A stretch of DNA of 8,062 nucleotides from the NCBI GenBank assembly GCA_964534605.1, contig CAZHOS010000029.1, positions 1 through 8,062 of the forward strand. The letters run 5' to 3'. Made by a program: the position numbers and the translations under genes. This document shows, piece by piece, positions 1 to 5,720 of the stretch. The stretch's first letter is position 1. Each line of letters begins with the position of its first letter. The notes below the pieces were generated by a model. That model was not told the origin of the DNA and did no database searches. It saw only the letters and a program-made list of their open reading frames with translations. Source of the DNA: CAZHOS01 sp964534605 (GTDB taxonomy: Bacteria; Patescibacteriota; Saccharimonadia; Saccharimonadales; VXPC01).

Positions 1-1
1 A

Positions 2-412
2 GCCAAACATCAAGAGGCCCCGCACCTACGTCTTGCTCAGCGCAAACTAGCTGACGAAGTTACCTCGCTGGTGCATGGGAAAGACACGCTTGGGGCTATT
101 CAGGGCATGACGAACATCGTATTTGGTAGTGGTGAGGACATGAACGCCGACATAGCGAAACTCATGAAGCAAGAGCTACCTACCCTAAAGGCCACGATAG
201 ATGACCTCGACATCGCCGAGACCCTTATTGAACTAGGTCTTGCAGACAGCAAGCGCCAAGCCAGAGAATTTGTTGCCAATGGTGCAATAAAAATAAGCTC
301 TAAAGCGCGGCAGCTTAGTGATAAAGATACGCTCCAAGAAACAGATATAGAGCATGGAATAATCCTCGTTAGAAGAGGCAAAAATAAACTTGGAATAATA
401 GAGATCCCATAA
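2..412 (+). CDS. tyrS: Tyrosyl-tRNA synthetase, C-terminal part (5' end outside window)
   Basis: Cytoplasmic class I aminoacyl-tRNA synthetase that charges tRNA-Tyr. Only the last 136 residues are visible. The frame is open from base 2, so the GTG at 71 is an internal Val codon, not a start. The stretch reading APHLRLAQRKLADEVTSLVH (about visible residues 6-25) matches the conserved TyrRS segment after the catalytic domain, where the usual form is P..R.AQ..LA.EVT.LVHG. The last 70 residues or so form an S4-type RNA-binding domain, with the typical helix run ending in SKRQAREFVANGAI and a short beta finish GIIEIP. The HIGH and KMSKS motifs would lie upstream and cannot be checked. The stop is TAA, followed after 8 bases by a hairpin terminator, so it is the last gene of its transcript. 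Confidence 0.93.
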   Translation, partial: AKHQEAPHLRLAQRKLADEVTSLVHGKDTLGAIQGMTNIVFGSGEDMNADIAKLMKQELPTLKATIDDLDIAETLIELGLADSKRQAREFVANGAIKISSKARQLSDKDTLQETDIEHGIILVRRGKNKLGIIEIP

Positions 413-420
413 AAAGCACG

Positions 421-442
421 ACGCCCCCGTTTCCGGGGGCGT
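421..442 (+). terminator. Hairpin terminator after tyrS, possibly bidirectional
   Basis: Perfect 9-bp stem ACGCCCCCG / CGGGGGCGT with a TTTC loop, 8 bases after the tyrS stop. The U tract on the + side is weak (ATTTG). On the opposite strand an A/T stretch that reads as five T residues lies 5 bases beyond the stem. It may therefore also stop the leftward gene that ends at 471. Confidence 0.8.
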
Positions 443-470
443 ATTTGCGCACATCTTTGCTGGATTAGAG

Positions 471-1049
471 CTAGCCTATAAAGCCAGCCTTTCGAGCCAG
501 ATCTGCAAGTTGATTACAGATCTCCTGACCTCCATCTGGATAGTCTCTTTGCGACTCATGAATAATCGGAGGAAACTGCGTCAACCCGGTTTCTTCATCC
601 TGCAAGACTGCTGAACCTGGCTGCTCTGGAGTTACATCCAGAAACCAGCACAGTCCCCTGTCTTGCAGATCGAGACCAAATAGACGTACAGCGTCAAGCT
701 GTGGATCCTCTATGTCTTTAAAAATGTTCTCTTCAAGAGCCACCTCAGAATCCTCTTCTTCCAGAGAGAATTCGAATGCTGCTCCGTCAAAGTTTGGGCT
801 CAATACGCCCTGTTCACCAAAATCTCGGTAAGCCGTAACGGTGGTGACTTCTTCGATATCTACCAATGGTACTGGGTCTGCAGGTCTGTTTCTGACAATG
901 TAGAATACGCCAAATATTAACGCCCCCAAGACAGCTGTAGCCAGCACGATGGATGCATACGTATATAAAAACTCTATGAAGTCTTCTCGATCCATAGTGT
1001 TCTCAGCGGCCTCTTCTTCACTGATAGTTTTATCTTGCAAATCGCTCAT
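471..1049 (-). CDS. Hypothetical one-pass membrane protein with acidic outer domain
   Basis: A 192-residue protein of a family I do not recognise. Residues 1-28 are acidic and cytoplasmic by the pattern of charges. Residues about 31-53 form one hydrophobic helix (from YASIVLATAV to FGVFYIV), followed by RNR, so the C-terminal 140 residues probably face outside if the helix acts as a signal anchor. That part is strongly acidic (a run of Glu/Asp near 97-108) and has exactly two cysteines, C134 and C178, which could form a disulfide. The ATG at 1049 has only a weak ribosome site (GGAT), but a convincing promoter lies 33 bases upstream. Stop is TAG. It is monocistronic by layout: tyrS converges on one side and there is a gene-free gap on the other. 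Function unknown; existence of the gene is fairly sure from its length, helix and promoter. Confidence 0.75.
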   Translation of the reverse strand: MSDLQDKTISEEEAAENTMDREDFIEFLYTYASIVLATAVLGALIFGVFYIVRNRPADPVPLVDIEEVTTVTAYRDFGEQGVLSPNFDGAAFEFSLEEEDSEVALEENIFKDIEDPQLDAVRLFGLDLQDRGLCWFLDVTPEQPGSAVLQDEETGLTQFPPIIHESQRDYPDGGQEICNQLADLARKAGFIG

Positions 1050-1081
1050 ACTAAATCCAATCTGTCGATGTACGGATCAAT

Positions 1082-1109
1082 ATAATAACACATTAATAAA
1101 TAAAATCAA
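1082..1109 (-). promoter_or_regulatory. Promoter of the 471-1049 membrane protein gene
   Basis: On the minus strand: TTGATT (1104-1109, 4/6 to TTGACA), 16-bp spacer, TATTAT (1082-1087, 5/6 to TATAAT), with an extended -10 TGT directly before it (1088-1090). The predicted start point near 1075 gives a leader of about 26 bases. Confidence 0.6.
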
Positions 1110-1252
1110 GAATATTCCCAAAGCTTACCTTAGGCAGGCCACACCGCTCAGCTTGAGTGTAGCTTGGAGTTTTTAGCTATATCGCTACACAATAACTTAA
1201 TCGAAGAGCTAAACTGCTTGGCTTTGAACCAGAATGGAATATTAGTGAGGAC

Positions 1253-1292
1253 AAAGAAAGGCTCCTGTGCATAAGGCACTGCTCCTTTCTTT
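1253..1292. repeat. Imperfect inverted repeat (possible RNA hairpin)
   Basis: Arms AAAGAAAGG (1253-1261) and CCTTTCTTT (1284-1292) are perfectly complementary over 9 bp. Inside, after an unpaired 5/4-base interior loop, GTGC (1267-1270) pairs with GCAC (1276-1279) around the loop ATAAG. No U tract follows on either strand, so it does not look like a simple terminator. It could be part of a small RNA or of a decayed element. Confidence 0.5.
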
Positions 1293-1327
1293 CCCGTAGC
1301 TAATATATCCATTGTGGCCAAAGACAG

Positions 1328-1376
1328 AAAACCGGCCAGCACAACTAGCTATGCTAGTTGGCAGGGCCGGTTTTCT
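1328..1376 (-). terminator. Compound hairpin terminator of the cupin gene
   Basis: Outer stem of 11 bp, GAAAACCGGCC (1328-1338) with GGCCGGTTTTC (1366-1376), enclosing a second 8-bp hairpin CAACTAGC (1343-1350) / GCTAGTTG (1354-1361) with a TAT loop. In the leftward direction the stem is followed by a broken T-rich run. It begins 12 bases past the cupin stop. Confidence 0.75.
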
Positions 1377-1388
1377 GGGCCAAGTGGT

Positions 1389-1817
1389 TTAGTGGTCGTG
1401 GTCGTGTTCCGCTTCCATTGCCTCTTCATAGGTCTCATGCACAGTTCCATGCTCGTGCTCTGGCTTGGCGTAAATGCTGTACAGCTTTAGATCTTCGTCG
1501 CCATCATTGATGATGTTATGCCATGTGCCAGCTGGTACAAATATCGCCCAGTCGTCTTCGGCTGTTTCTTCCATAGACAAGTTATCTTTAGCATCACCCA
1601 TGACAATCTTTGCCTTGCCTTGCTCTATGCGTAGGAACTGGTCTATATCGTGATGTACTTCTAGCCCTACCTCTTCGCCCGGCTTGATAGACATAACTGT
1701 CATCTGAAAGTATGTACCTGTCCATTTAGCTACACGAAACTTATCGTTTGATGTTGTTAGATCTTCTATATCTACGACCCATGGCTTTGGGCCCATGTCT
1801 GTTGTTTCAAAACTCAT
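1389..1817 (-). CDS. Single-domain cupin protein
   Basis: A 142-residue soluble protein of the small cupin (cupin_2, mannose-6-phosphate isomerase-like) type. Motif 1 is present in variant form: GLEVHHDIDQ (51-60), with H55, H56 and Q60 as likely metal ligands. Motif 2 is classical: VPAGTWHNIIN (94-104), with P95, G97 and H100. The tail is unusually rich in Glu and His and ends HDHDH, which may bind metal. No cysteines and no signal peptide. The ATG at 1817 is chosen over an upstream in-frame GTG at 1823 because AAGGAG (1823-1828) then lies 5 bases upstream, whereas the GTG would overlap it. Many cupins of this kind are conserved but their substrate is unknown, so no reaction is assigned. Monocistronic, with its own promoter and terminator. 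Divergent from the Ala/Gly-rich gene. Confidence 0.88.
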   Translation of the reverse strand: MSFETTDMGPKPWVVDIEDLTTSNDKFRVAKWTGTYFQMTVMSIKPGEEVGLEVHHDIDQFLRIEQGKAKIVMGDAKDNLSMEETAEDDWAIFVPAGTWHNIINDGDEDLKLYSIYAKPEHEHGTVHETYEEAMEAEHDHDH

Positions 1818-1841
1818 ATACACTCCTTATTAGTTAACGTT

Positions 1842-1870
1842 AGTATAGACGAATATTGCTGAGTTGTCTC
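1842..1870 (-). promoter_or_regulatory. Promoter of the cupin gene
   Basis: Minus strand: GAGACA (1865-1870, 4/6 to TTGACA), 17-bp spacer, TATACT (1842-1847, 5/6). Predicted start near 1835 leaves an 18-base leader that contains the ribosome site AAGGAG (1823-1828). A direct repeat TTAGT (1830-1834 and 1840-1844, + strand) with a 10-bp period overlaps the -10 and start point and could be an operator half-site pair, though it is short. Confidence 0.5.
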
Positions 1871-1881
1871 TGAGTTTTCTT

Positions 1882-1904
1882 ACGCTAAACGCTTAAGCTA
1901 GCGT
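1882..1904. repeat. Inverted repeat in the promoter of the Ala/Gly-rich gene
   Basis: ACGCTA (1882-1887) and TAGCGT (1899-1904) form a perfect inverted repeat with an 11-base centre that itself holds the palindrome GCTTAAGC (1891-1898). It occupies the -35/spacer region and ends inside the extended -10 motif, a usual place for a repressor operator. Confidence 0.5.
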
Positions 1905-1912
1905 GTTATAAT
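1904..1912 (+). promoter_or_regulatory. Extended -10 promoter of the Ala/Gly-rich gene
   Basis: TGTTATAAT is a perfect TGn plus TATAAT extended -10. No good -35 is seen at 16-18 bp, which this promoter class tolerates. Predicted start near 1919, leader about 27 bases, with a GAAAGGG ribosome site at 1931-1937. Confidence 0.7.
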
Positions 1913-1945
1913 GGGAAGACAAAACCAAATGAAAGGGTTCATATA

Positions 1946-2311
1946 ATGGGATTACTCGATAAAGCAAAAGACATGGCTGGTGACGCTATGGACATGGCAA
2001 AAGATGCAGCTGGTGGAGCAGCCGGCGCGGCAGGCTCAGCTGCAGGCGCAGCAGGTAGCGTAGCTGGCGGTGCAGCCGATATGGCCAAGGATGCTGGCGG
2101 TGCCGTAGCAGATGGTGCTGCAGGTGCAGCTGGCGGTGCAATGGATGCCGCCCAAGGCGCAGCAGGTGCAGTTGGTGGCGCTGCAAGCGCAGTTGGTGGC
2201 GGTGCAACCGACCTTGCAGGCAAGGCAGTCGATGCAGTCACAGACGCAATACCAGGCGAGCTAGACGACAAGGCAGCAGATGCTGTCATGGACAAGCTTA
2301 CAGGCAACTAA
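1946..2311 (+). CDS. Small Ala/Gly-rich low-complexity protein
   Basis: A 121-residue protein in which Ala (42) and Gly (26) make up 56% of residues. There is no Arg, Cys, His, Phe, Tyr or Trp. It starts with an amphipathic segment (MGLLDKAKDM...DMAKD, 1-20), then a long GAAG-type region (about 21-87; GAAG at 24, 27, 34, 57 and 71) with DMAKDA occurring at 16-21 and 45-50. It ends with a more ordinary helical tail (TDLAGKAVDAVTDAIPGELD..., 88-121). Charges are almost only Lys and Asp. No signal peptide. The small-residue spacing resembles glycine-zipper or LEA-like helices. The first dozen residues also recall short helical proteins of the CsbD/Rv0909 type, but that resemblance is too short to name a family. 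ATG at 1946 has GAAAGGG 8 bases upstream. Its own promoter and terminator and a possible operator suggest a separately controlled, perhaps abundant, product. Possible role: stress protection, membrane or nucleoid association; not shown. Confidence 0.8.
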   Translation: MGLLDKAKDMAGDAMDMAKDAAGGAAGAAGSAAGAAGSVAGGAADMAKDAGGAVADGAAGAAGGAMDAAQGAAGAVGGAASAVGGGATDLAGKAVDAVTDAIPGELDDKAADAVMDKLTGN

Positions 2312-2339
2312 ATTTAGTTCGCCTCAACATATAAAAACT

Positions 2340-2360
2340 CCCCCACCACGGGGGTTTTTT
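2340..2360 (+). terminator. Hairpin terminator of the Ala/Gly-rich gene, bidirectional
   Basis: CCCCC (2340-2344), loop ACCAC, GGGGG (2350-2354), then six T. On the minus strand the same stem is followed by AG and five T, so it can also end the leftward gene that stops at 2405. The short G/C stem with T run is a standard intrinsic terminator. Confidence 0.85.
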
Positions 2361-2404
2361 AAAATCTGCCTGTTCAGTTATTCGCGTTGAGCCACACCGT
2401 GTTT

Positions 2405-3007
2405 TTATCTAAGGTTTTCTAAACGCTGCTCCAGCACTTGTGTTTTGTCTATACTGTACATTTCAGAAAAATCCATTATGCAGCGAGATAGATATATCAT
2501 GGCTCTTGCCCCTACTAAAGTCGCCATCCTACTAGCATTTTCTAAAGAAGCCTGATCACCTAAATGTCCATGTCCAAGCCTTTCTTCTATCTGCAAAAAC
2601 TTCCCACTAACGAGCTTCCAGCATGCTTCAGCGTTAGTAGATCTAGACTGGGAATAATATACGTCGTTAAGCTCTTCATCAGAACTACTAGCAGTCTGTT
2701 CTGCTCCATTGGGATTAATAGCATCTATCAAAGGTAGGACACGCGAAGGTCCACCGATTGCTCTACTAATTCGGAAGTAATACGCAACCGCATCTGGAAC
2801 AATAACAGCCTCTACCTGAGGCGGCTTGAAGCCCGTTTTGTTTTGGGTCATGCACATATGCACGCCTATGTAGCCTAGATTATGCGCTAGGCTAGCTTGC
2901 TCGTGTGCCCAAGCCTCATCCCGAACATCGTAGTCACGGCACAGAGATTTGAGAATCTTATAATCCTCTGCTGCTGTAAATCTCTCGAGCATTGGGTTGG
3001 TTTTCAT
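2405..3007 (-). CDS. Hypothetical soluble protein
   Basis: A 200-residue protein I do not recognise. No membrane segment or signal peptide, so probably cytoplasmic. It appears mostly helical. Visible landmarks are a Tyr/Phe-rich stretch AVAYYFRISRAIGG (73-86), a Ser/Asp/Glu linker around 105-115, GHGHLGDQ (145-152) and an Ala/Met-rich helix near 157-185. Cysteines C23, C52, C129 and C176 show no motif. The ATG at 3007 has no ribosome site. Instead a perfect TATAAT (3014-3019) ends 6 bases before the ATG, which places the expected transcription start on the A of the start codon: a likely leaderless mRNA. It lies 52 bases downstream of the tlpA-like gene on the same strand but has this promoter of its own, so it need not share that operon's function. 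Stop is TAA, with the bidirectional terminator beyond it. Confidence 0.72.
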   Translation of the reverse strand: MKTNPMLERFTAAEDYKILKSLCRDYDVRDEAWAHEQASLAHNLGYIGVHMCMTQNKTGFKPPQVEAVIVPDAVAYYFRISRAIGGPSRVLPLIDAINPNGAEQTASSSDEELNDVYYSQSRSTNAEACWKLVSGKFLQIEERLGHGHLGDQASLENASRMATLVGARAMIYLSRCIMDFSEMYSIDKTQVLEQRLENLR

Positions 3008-3013
3008 ACTCTA

Positions 3014-3041
3014 ATTATATGCCGCGCTCGCCAGAAGCCAA
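3014..3041 (-). promoter_or_regulatory. Promoter for a probably leaderless mRNA (2405-3007 gene)
   Basis: Minus strand: TTGGCT (3036-3041, 4/6 to TTGACA), 16-bp spacer, TATAAT (3014-3019, 6/6), then six bases to the ATG at 3007. Standard spacing puts +1 on the ATG itself. Confidence 0.6.
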
Positions 3042-3059
3042 AGCATAAGCGCTGTAACT

Positions 3060-3695
3060 CTAAGACTCTGCGTCAGTATTTGCAGAAGCGGCTGCTAGGA
3101 GCTGTTCGAAGTGGCTGCGGTCGACGTCACCAGAGAAGGCTTCTATCAGGCTGCCATCGGTGTCTATGAGCGCGTGCGTATTGGTGTACTGGATGCCCCA
3201 GTTGCGACTAACGACACCTCGTTCGTCATAGGCAACCAAAAAGTCAAAGTCTTGGTTGTTTACGTATCTATCGACAGAGCTTCGGTCCTCGGCCAAGTTA
3301 ACCTCGATGACATTGACTTGGTCTTTGTAGTCCTGGAAGATTTCGTCCTGGATTGGCAAGTTGCGCTGGCAGTTATGGCACCAGCTAGCCCAGAACCCAA
3401 CTAGTGTTGGCTTGTCGCGCGCCAGGTCGGACAATTTGATAGTGTCGCCATTACCGTTGGCCAGCGCTACCTCGAAGTCAGGGACTTCTAAGAAGAAGGG
3501 GTCAGCTTGTAACAGACTCCCTGCACGCTGTTCGTCCGGTGATATGACTCTAGCCTGAGTCTCTCCTGCTGCAGTATCGTCTTCTAGTACGCTACGAGTA
3601 ATCGTATTCTCTAGAGTTTGCGGTGGTGCCGTAAAGAAAACTAACGCAGCTACGCCACCCACTACGGCCACCATTATTGCTATTCCTGCCTTCAT
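3060..3695 (-). CDS. TlpA/ResA-like membrane-anchored thioredoxin-fold protein
   Basis: A 211-residue extracytoplasmic thiol protein. Residues 5-22 are a hydrophobic anchor or signal without a lipobox. A linker follows to about 70, then an AhpC/TSA-Redoxin-type thioredoxin fold: VPDFEVA (71-77), TLVGFWASWC (97-106) and active-site C106-H-N-C109, the only cysteines in the protein. The segment equivalent to the usual T-P-T cis-proline loop reads GIQYTNTHALID (167-178), so the cis-Pro is replaced by Asn172 (codon AAT). This is unusual and may change substrate handling. The ATG at 3695 is supported by a perfect AGGAGGT (3701-3707) 5 bases upstream. It is third in the leftward cluster after ccdA-like and DUF3179 genes, 87 bases behind the latter. 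Expected role: thiol-disulfide exchange outside the membrane, kept reduced by the CcdA-like protein. Stop is TAG. Confidence 0.88.
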   Translation of the reverse strand: MKAGIAIMVAVVGGVAALVFFTAPPQTLENTITRSVLEDDTAAGETQARVISPDEQRAGSLLQADPFFLEVPDFEVALANGNGDTIKLSDLARDKPTLVGFWASWCHNCQRNLPIQDEIFQDYKDQVNVIEVNLAEDRSSVDRYVNNQDFDFLVAYDERGVVSRNWGIQYTNTHALIDTDGSLIEAFSGDVDRSHFEQLLAAASANTDAES

Positions 3696-3782
3696 TAAAT
3701 ACCTCCTACTGTACGACGAGGGCTCATCTCGAAGTGAATTGGTGAGCTATTTGCAGTAGAAGGAGAGCTCGTGAAATGGCCT

Positions 3783-4883
3783 TTACCCATTTGCAGACTC
3801 TCCTGCCTGAGTCCTCGTGGGATCGAAAACTTCAGAGTTGGGATCGTCCTCGTGCTGCACCGCCCAGCTAAACCACATCTCGAAATAGTGCGGGATCCGC
3901 TCGCCGTCCTCGTTAGTAACATTTAGTTCGCCATCTGCCTTATCGATGGTCAGGTTTGCGCCACCGGCAGTTGTAAATTCGTAGACTTGGTCATCAAGGT
4001 CGAGCCATGGCATAGCGATAGACTCGCCGTTATACCTAACAGCCGCAAAGATCTGCTTGACCGGATACTCTTCGTCTAGCGAGCTTGGCTGGAAGATAAA
4101 GGTGTCGTTCTCGTTATAGTCGCCGTATGGGTTGCGTACATAGTCACGGGAATGGCCGGTGTCTGTGCTTTGGATTAGCCCGTCTGGATACTTCTCTTTG
4201 GCCTCGCCTACCGTTAATAGCTGGAACGGCAAGAGGTCTAGTTCCTCGCCAGCCAACTCGCCAATAATAGCGACGCCGGTTGCTTGCTGCCAGAAGGTCT
4301 CTGTGTTGCGGTCAAACATAATCATATTGCTTTCGCGTAGTCCACCACTAACACCAAACTCAGTTACGCCTGCGCTAGTTGTGCGGTCAAAGACCAAGGC
4401 ACTGCCGCAAAGCGGGCAGAAGGTCACGGCAATCGGTTGGCCGTCTACGGTATCGTTAACTATCTCGTGCCAGTTAAGAATGTTGTATGGGTACACCCTG
4501 GCGCGGTCGCCCTCTGTGTACACAATCGCCTGCACGTCGTCAGAAATACTAGAGTCCGAGTACTCGTCGAACTCTGGGTTCTGTATAGACGGTATGCCAT
4601 CACGTGGTGGGCCGCCAGACAAAATCTCGCTGGTGTCGACATTTACTTTACTAAAGTCAGCATTAGGGAACTGAGTCGCAAAGAAGCTAGGTATCTCGGT
4701 ACTAGCGAACTCAGAGGTGTCTATATTATTGGTGGCCACGCTGGGGCCCTCGGCTGTTTCGTTAACACTGCGACTACTCAATAAAACTCCTGCTATGCCT
4801 ACTACGGCTACTGCTAGCAATACACCGCCTATTAACTTGTTCTTGTCTTTGCTTGTCTCTGCACCAGTATCTACATCCTTCAT
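3783..4883 (-). CDS. DUF3179-family membrane-anchored protein with CxxC
   Basis: A 366-residue protein matching the DUF3179 family, whose biochemical role is not known to me. An N-terminal cytoplasmic tail is followed by one hydrophobic helix (17-36) and a linker. The conserved core begins near LSGGPPRDGIPSI (88-100) and continues through ARVYPYNILNWHEIVND (128-144), VTFCPLCGSALVFDR (153-167), FGVSGGLRESNM (176-187), the TDTGHSRDY segment (240-248) and PYGDY (252-256). It ends at MWFSWAVQHEDD (336-347). C156 and C159 form a C-P-L-C pair and are the only cysteines, so the protein is a plausible thiol-redox client or a metal site. The ATG at 4883 is chosen because GAGGT lies 5 bases upstream; an in-frame TTG at 4895 is less likely. 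It sits 27 bases after the ccdA-like gene and before the tlpA-like gene, so the three are probably co-transcribed. Confidence 0.9.
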   Translation of the reverse strand: MKDVDTGAETSKDKNKLIGGVLLAVAVVGIAGVLLSSRSVNETAEGPSVATNNIDTSEFASTEIPSFFATQFPNADFSKVNVDTSEILSGGPPRDGIPSIQNPEFDEYSDSSISDDVQAIVYTEGDRARVYPYNILNWHEIVNDTVDGQPIAVTFCPLCGSALVFDRTTSAGVTEFGVSGGLRESNMIMFDRNTETFWQQATGVAIIGELAGEELDLLPFQLLTVGEAKEKYPDGLIQSTDTGHSRDYVRNPYGDYNENDTFIFQPSSLDEEYPVKQIFAAVRYNGESIAMPWLDLDDQVYEFTTAGGANLTIDKADGELNVTNEDGERIPHYFEMWFSWAVQHEDDPNSEVFDPTRTQAGESANG

Positions 4884-4910
4884 TCGTAACCTCAATCTCT
4901 AATATATTAA

Positions 4911-5654
4911 TTACCTGTTGTTCAGCCACTGCTCAAGCGAAAGCTGCCAGTCGTAGAAGCCCTGAGAAATCAGGTAAGCCTCTATATCCTTGTCCCATCC
5001 CATGATAATCGCCACACCAAGCACTAGGAACAGTACACCGATGACTTTTTTGAAAGTACCATGCGGGTCGCTGAGTGACTTGATCTTGCTAGTGAACTTC
5101 TGGCCATATATGGCCAAGGCAGTAAGAGGTATGGCCAGACCAATAACAAAAGTTATCAGATAAATAAGACCTACCCCGTAACTAGCCGGGAAGGTCGTAG
5201 CGACGACTGTCGTGAAGGTTGGGCTACAGGCGGTGAATATAGGGCCGAGTGCTGCACCTATCATAACGTCACCAACGACACCGCCACGCTTAACACCCTG
5301 GGCCAAGAACTTGTTGGACCCACCTGCAAAGTTGAGTCTAGAGCTGATTTTGTCCCAGATATCCGGGAAGAGTGTCAATAGACCAAACACTATTAATATA
5401 CCACCAGACAGACTCGTCCAGACGTCTGGATCGACGCCAATAAACGCCGTGCTAACCCTTAGTAGCAATGTAAATACGATAATAGATACGCTAAGGGCAG
5501 CTATGATTGTGATGGGTTTTTTATAATTCTTCTCACCAGATGAGCCACCGATAATCACCGGCAATATTGGCAGCACGCACGGAGCAACGATAGTCACAAT
5601 ACCTGCTATAAATGATGTTATAAGTGCGACCAGCGTGAATGTTTCGAGTTCCAT
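4911..5654 (-). CDS. ccdA: CcdA/DsbD-type membrane thiol-reductant transporter
   Basis: A 247-residue polytopic protein of the CcdA (DsbD transmembrane) family, which moves reducing equivalents from cytoplasmic thioredoxin to thiol proteins outside. About six hydrophobic segments are visible, near 7-31, 46-68, 78-98, 128-150, 155-180 and 203-219. The paired active cysteines sit in the expected symmetric motifs: APCVLPILPVIIGG (24-37, C26) and GPIFTACSP (137-145, C143). They are the only cysteines. A polar loop (about 100-125) separates the two halves. Length is normal for stand-alone CcdA. The ATG at 5654 lacks a good ribosome site (AGGT lies too far upstream), but the first helix starts right after it, so the start is credible. 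It is the first gene of the leftward cluster and supplies the obvious electron source for the TlpA-like protein. Confidence 0.92.
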   Translation of the reverse strand: MELETFTLVALITSFIAGIVTIVAPCVLPILPVIIGGSSGEKNYKKPITIIAALSVSIIVFTLLLRVSTAFIGVDPDVWTSLSGGILIVFGLLTLFPDIWDKISSRLNFAGGSNKFLAQGVKRGGVVGDVMIGAALGPIFTACSPTFTTVVATTFPASYGVGLIYLITFVIGLAIPLTALAIYGQKFTSKIKSLSDPHGTFKKVIGVLFLVLGVAIIMGWDKDIEAYLISQGFYDWQLSLEQWLNNR

Positions 5655-5691
5655 GTAGAAATGTTTTAGTTACCTATTAATTAACCGTAAG

Positions 5692-5720
5692 AGAATACCA
5701 GAGTTGCTATACAATGTAAA
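5692..5720 (-). promoter_or_regulatory. Promoter of the ccdA-DUF3179-tlpA cluster
   Basis: Minus strand: TTTACA (5715-5720, 5/6 to TTGACA), exactly 17-bp spacer, TATTCT (5692-5697) with an extended TGG just before it (5698-5700). Predicted start near 5685 and a leader of about 31 bases. A direct repeat GTTGCT (+ strand, 5703-5708 and 5721-5726) brackets the -35 and spacer. Confidence 0.65.

Larger units (their letters stand above)
1050..1388. other. Intergenic stretch without a convincing gene
   Basis: 339 bases between the membrane protein gene and the cupin stop. The left end holds the minus-strand promoter (1082-1109). The right end holds the cupin terminator (1328-1376). Between them are a 7-bp inverted repeat GTGTAGC (1157-1163) / GCTACAC (1184-1190) and a longer imperfect hairpin at 1253-1292. 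A 64-codon minus frame (1148-1342) starts with GTG inside the terminator loop, has no ribosome site and no recognisable domain, so I do not call it. A small RNA cannot be excluded. Confidence 0.6.

Noticed and set aside
1148..1342. 64-codon minus-strand frame in the gap after the cupin gene
   Set aside because: GTG start lies inside the cupin terminator, no ribosome site, no domain.
1818..1823. GTG start giving a cupin two residues longer
   Set aside because: It overlaps the AAGGAG ribosome site that is correctly spaced for the ATG at 1817.
1939..2307. 122-codon minus-strand frame opposite the Ala/Gly-rich gene
   Set aside because: Its Pro/Ala/Ser-only composition is the mirror of GCN/GGN codons on the other strand; the plus gene has promoter, ribosome site and terminator.
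3722..3747. GCTCA/TGAGC inverted repeat in the DUF3179-tlpA gap
   Set aside because: Only 5 bp with a 16-base loop and no T run; too weak to call a terminator or regulator.
3695..3922. 75-codon minus frame spanning the DUF3179/tlpA gap
   Set aside because: Mostly out-of-frame reading of the DUF3179 gene with Arg/Ser-rich shadow composition.
4159..4674. 171-codon plus-strand frame inside the DUF3179 gene
   Set aside because: Antisense to a clearly conserved domain, no ribosome site, no recognisable protein features.
4884..4895. TTG start giving a DUF3179 protein four residues longer
   Set aside because: GAGGT is well placed for the ATG at 4883; the TTG has no site.
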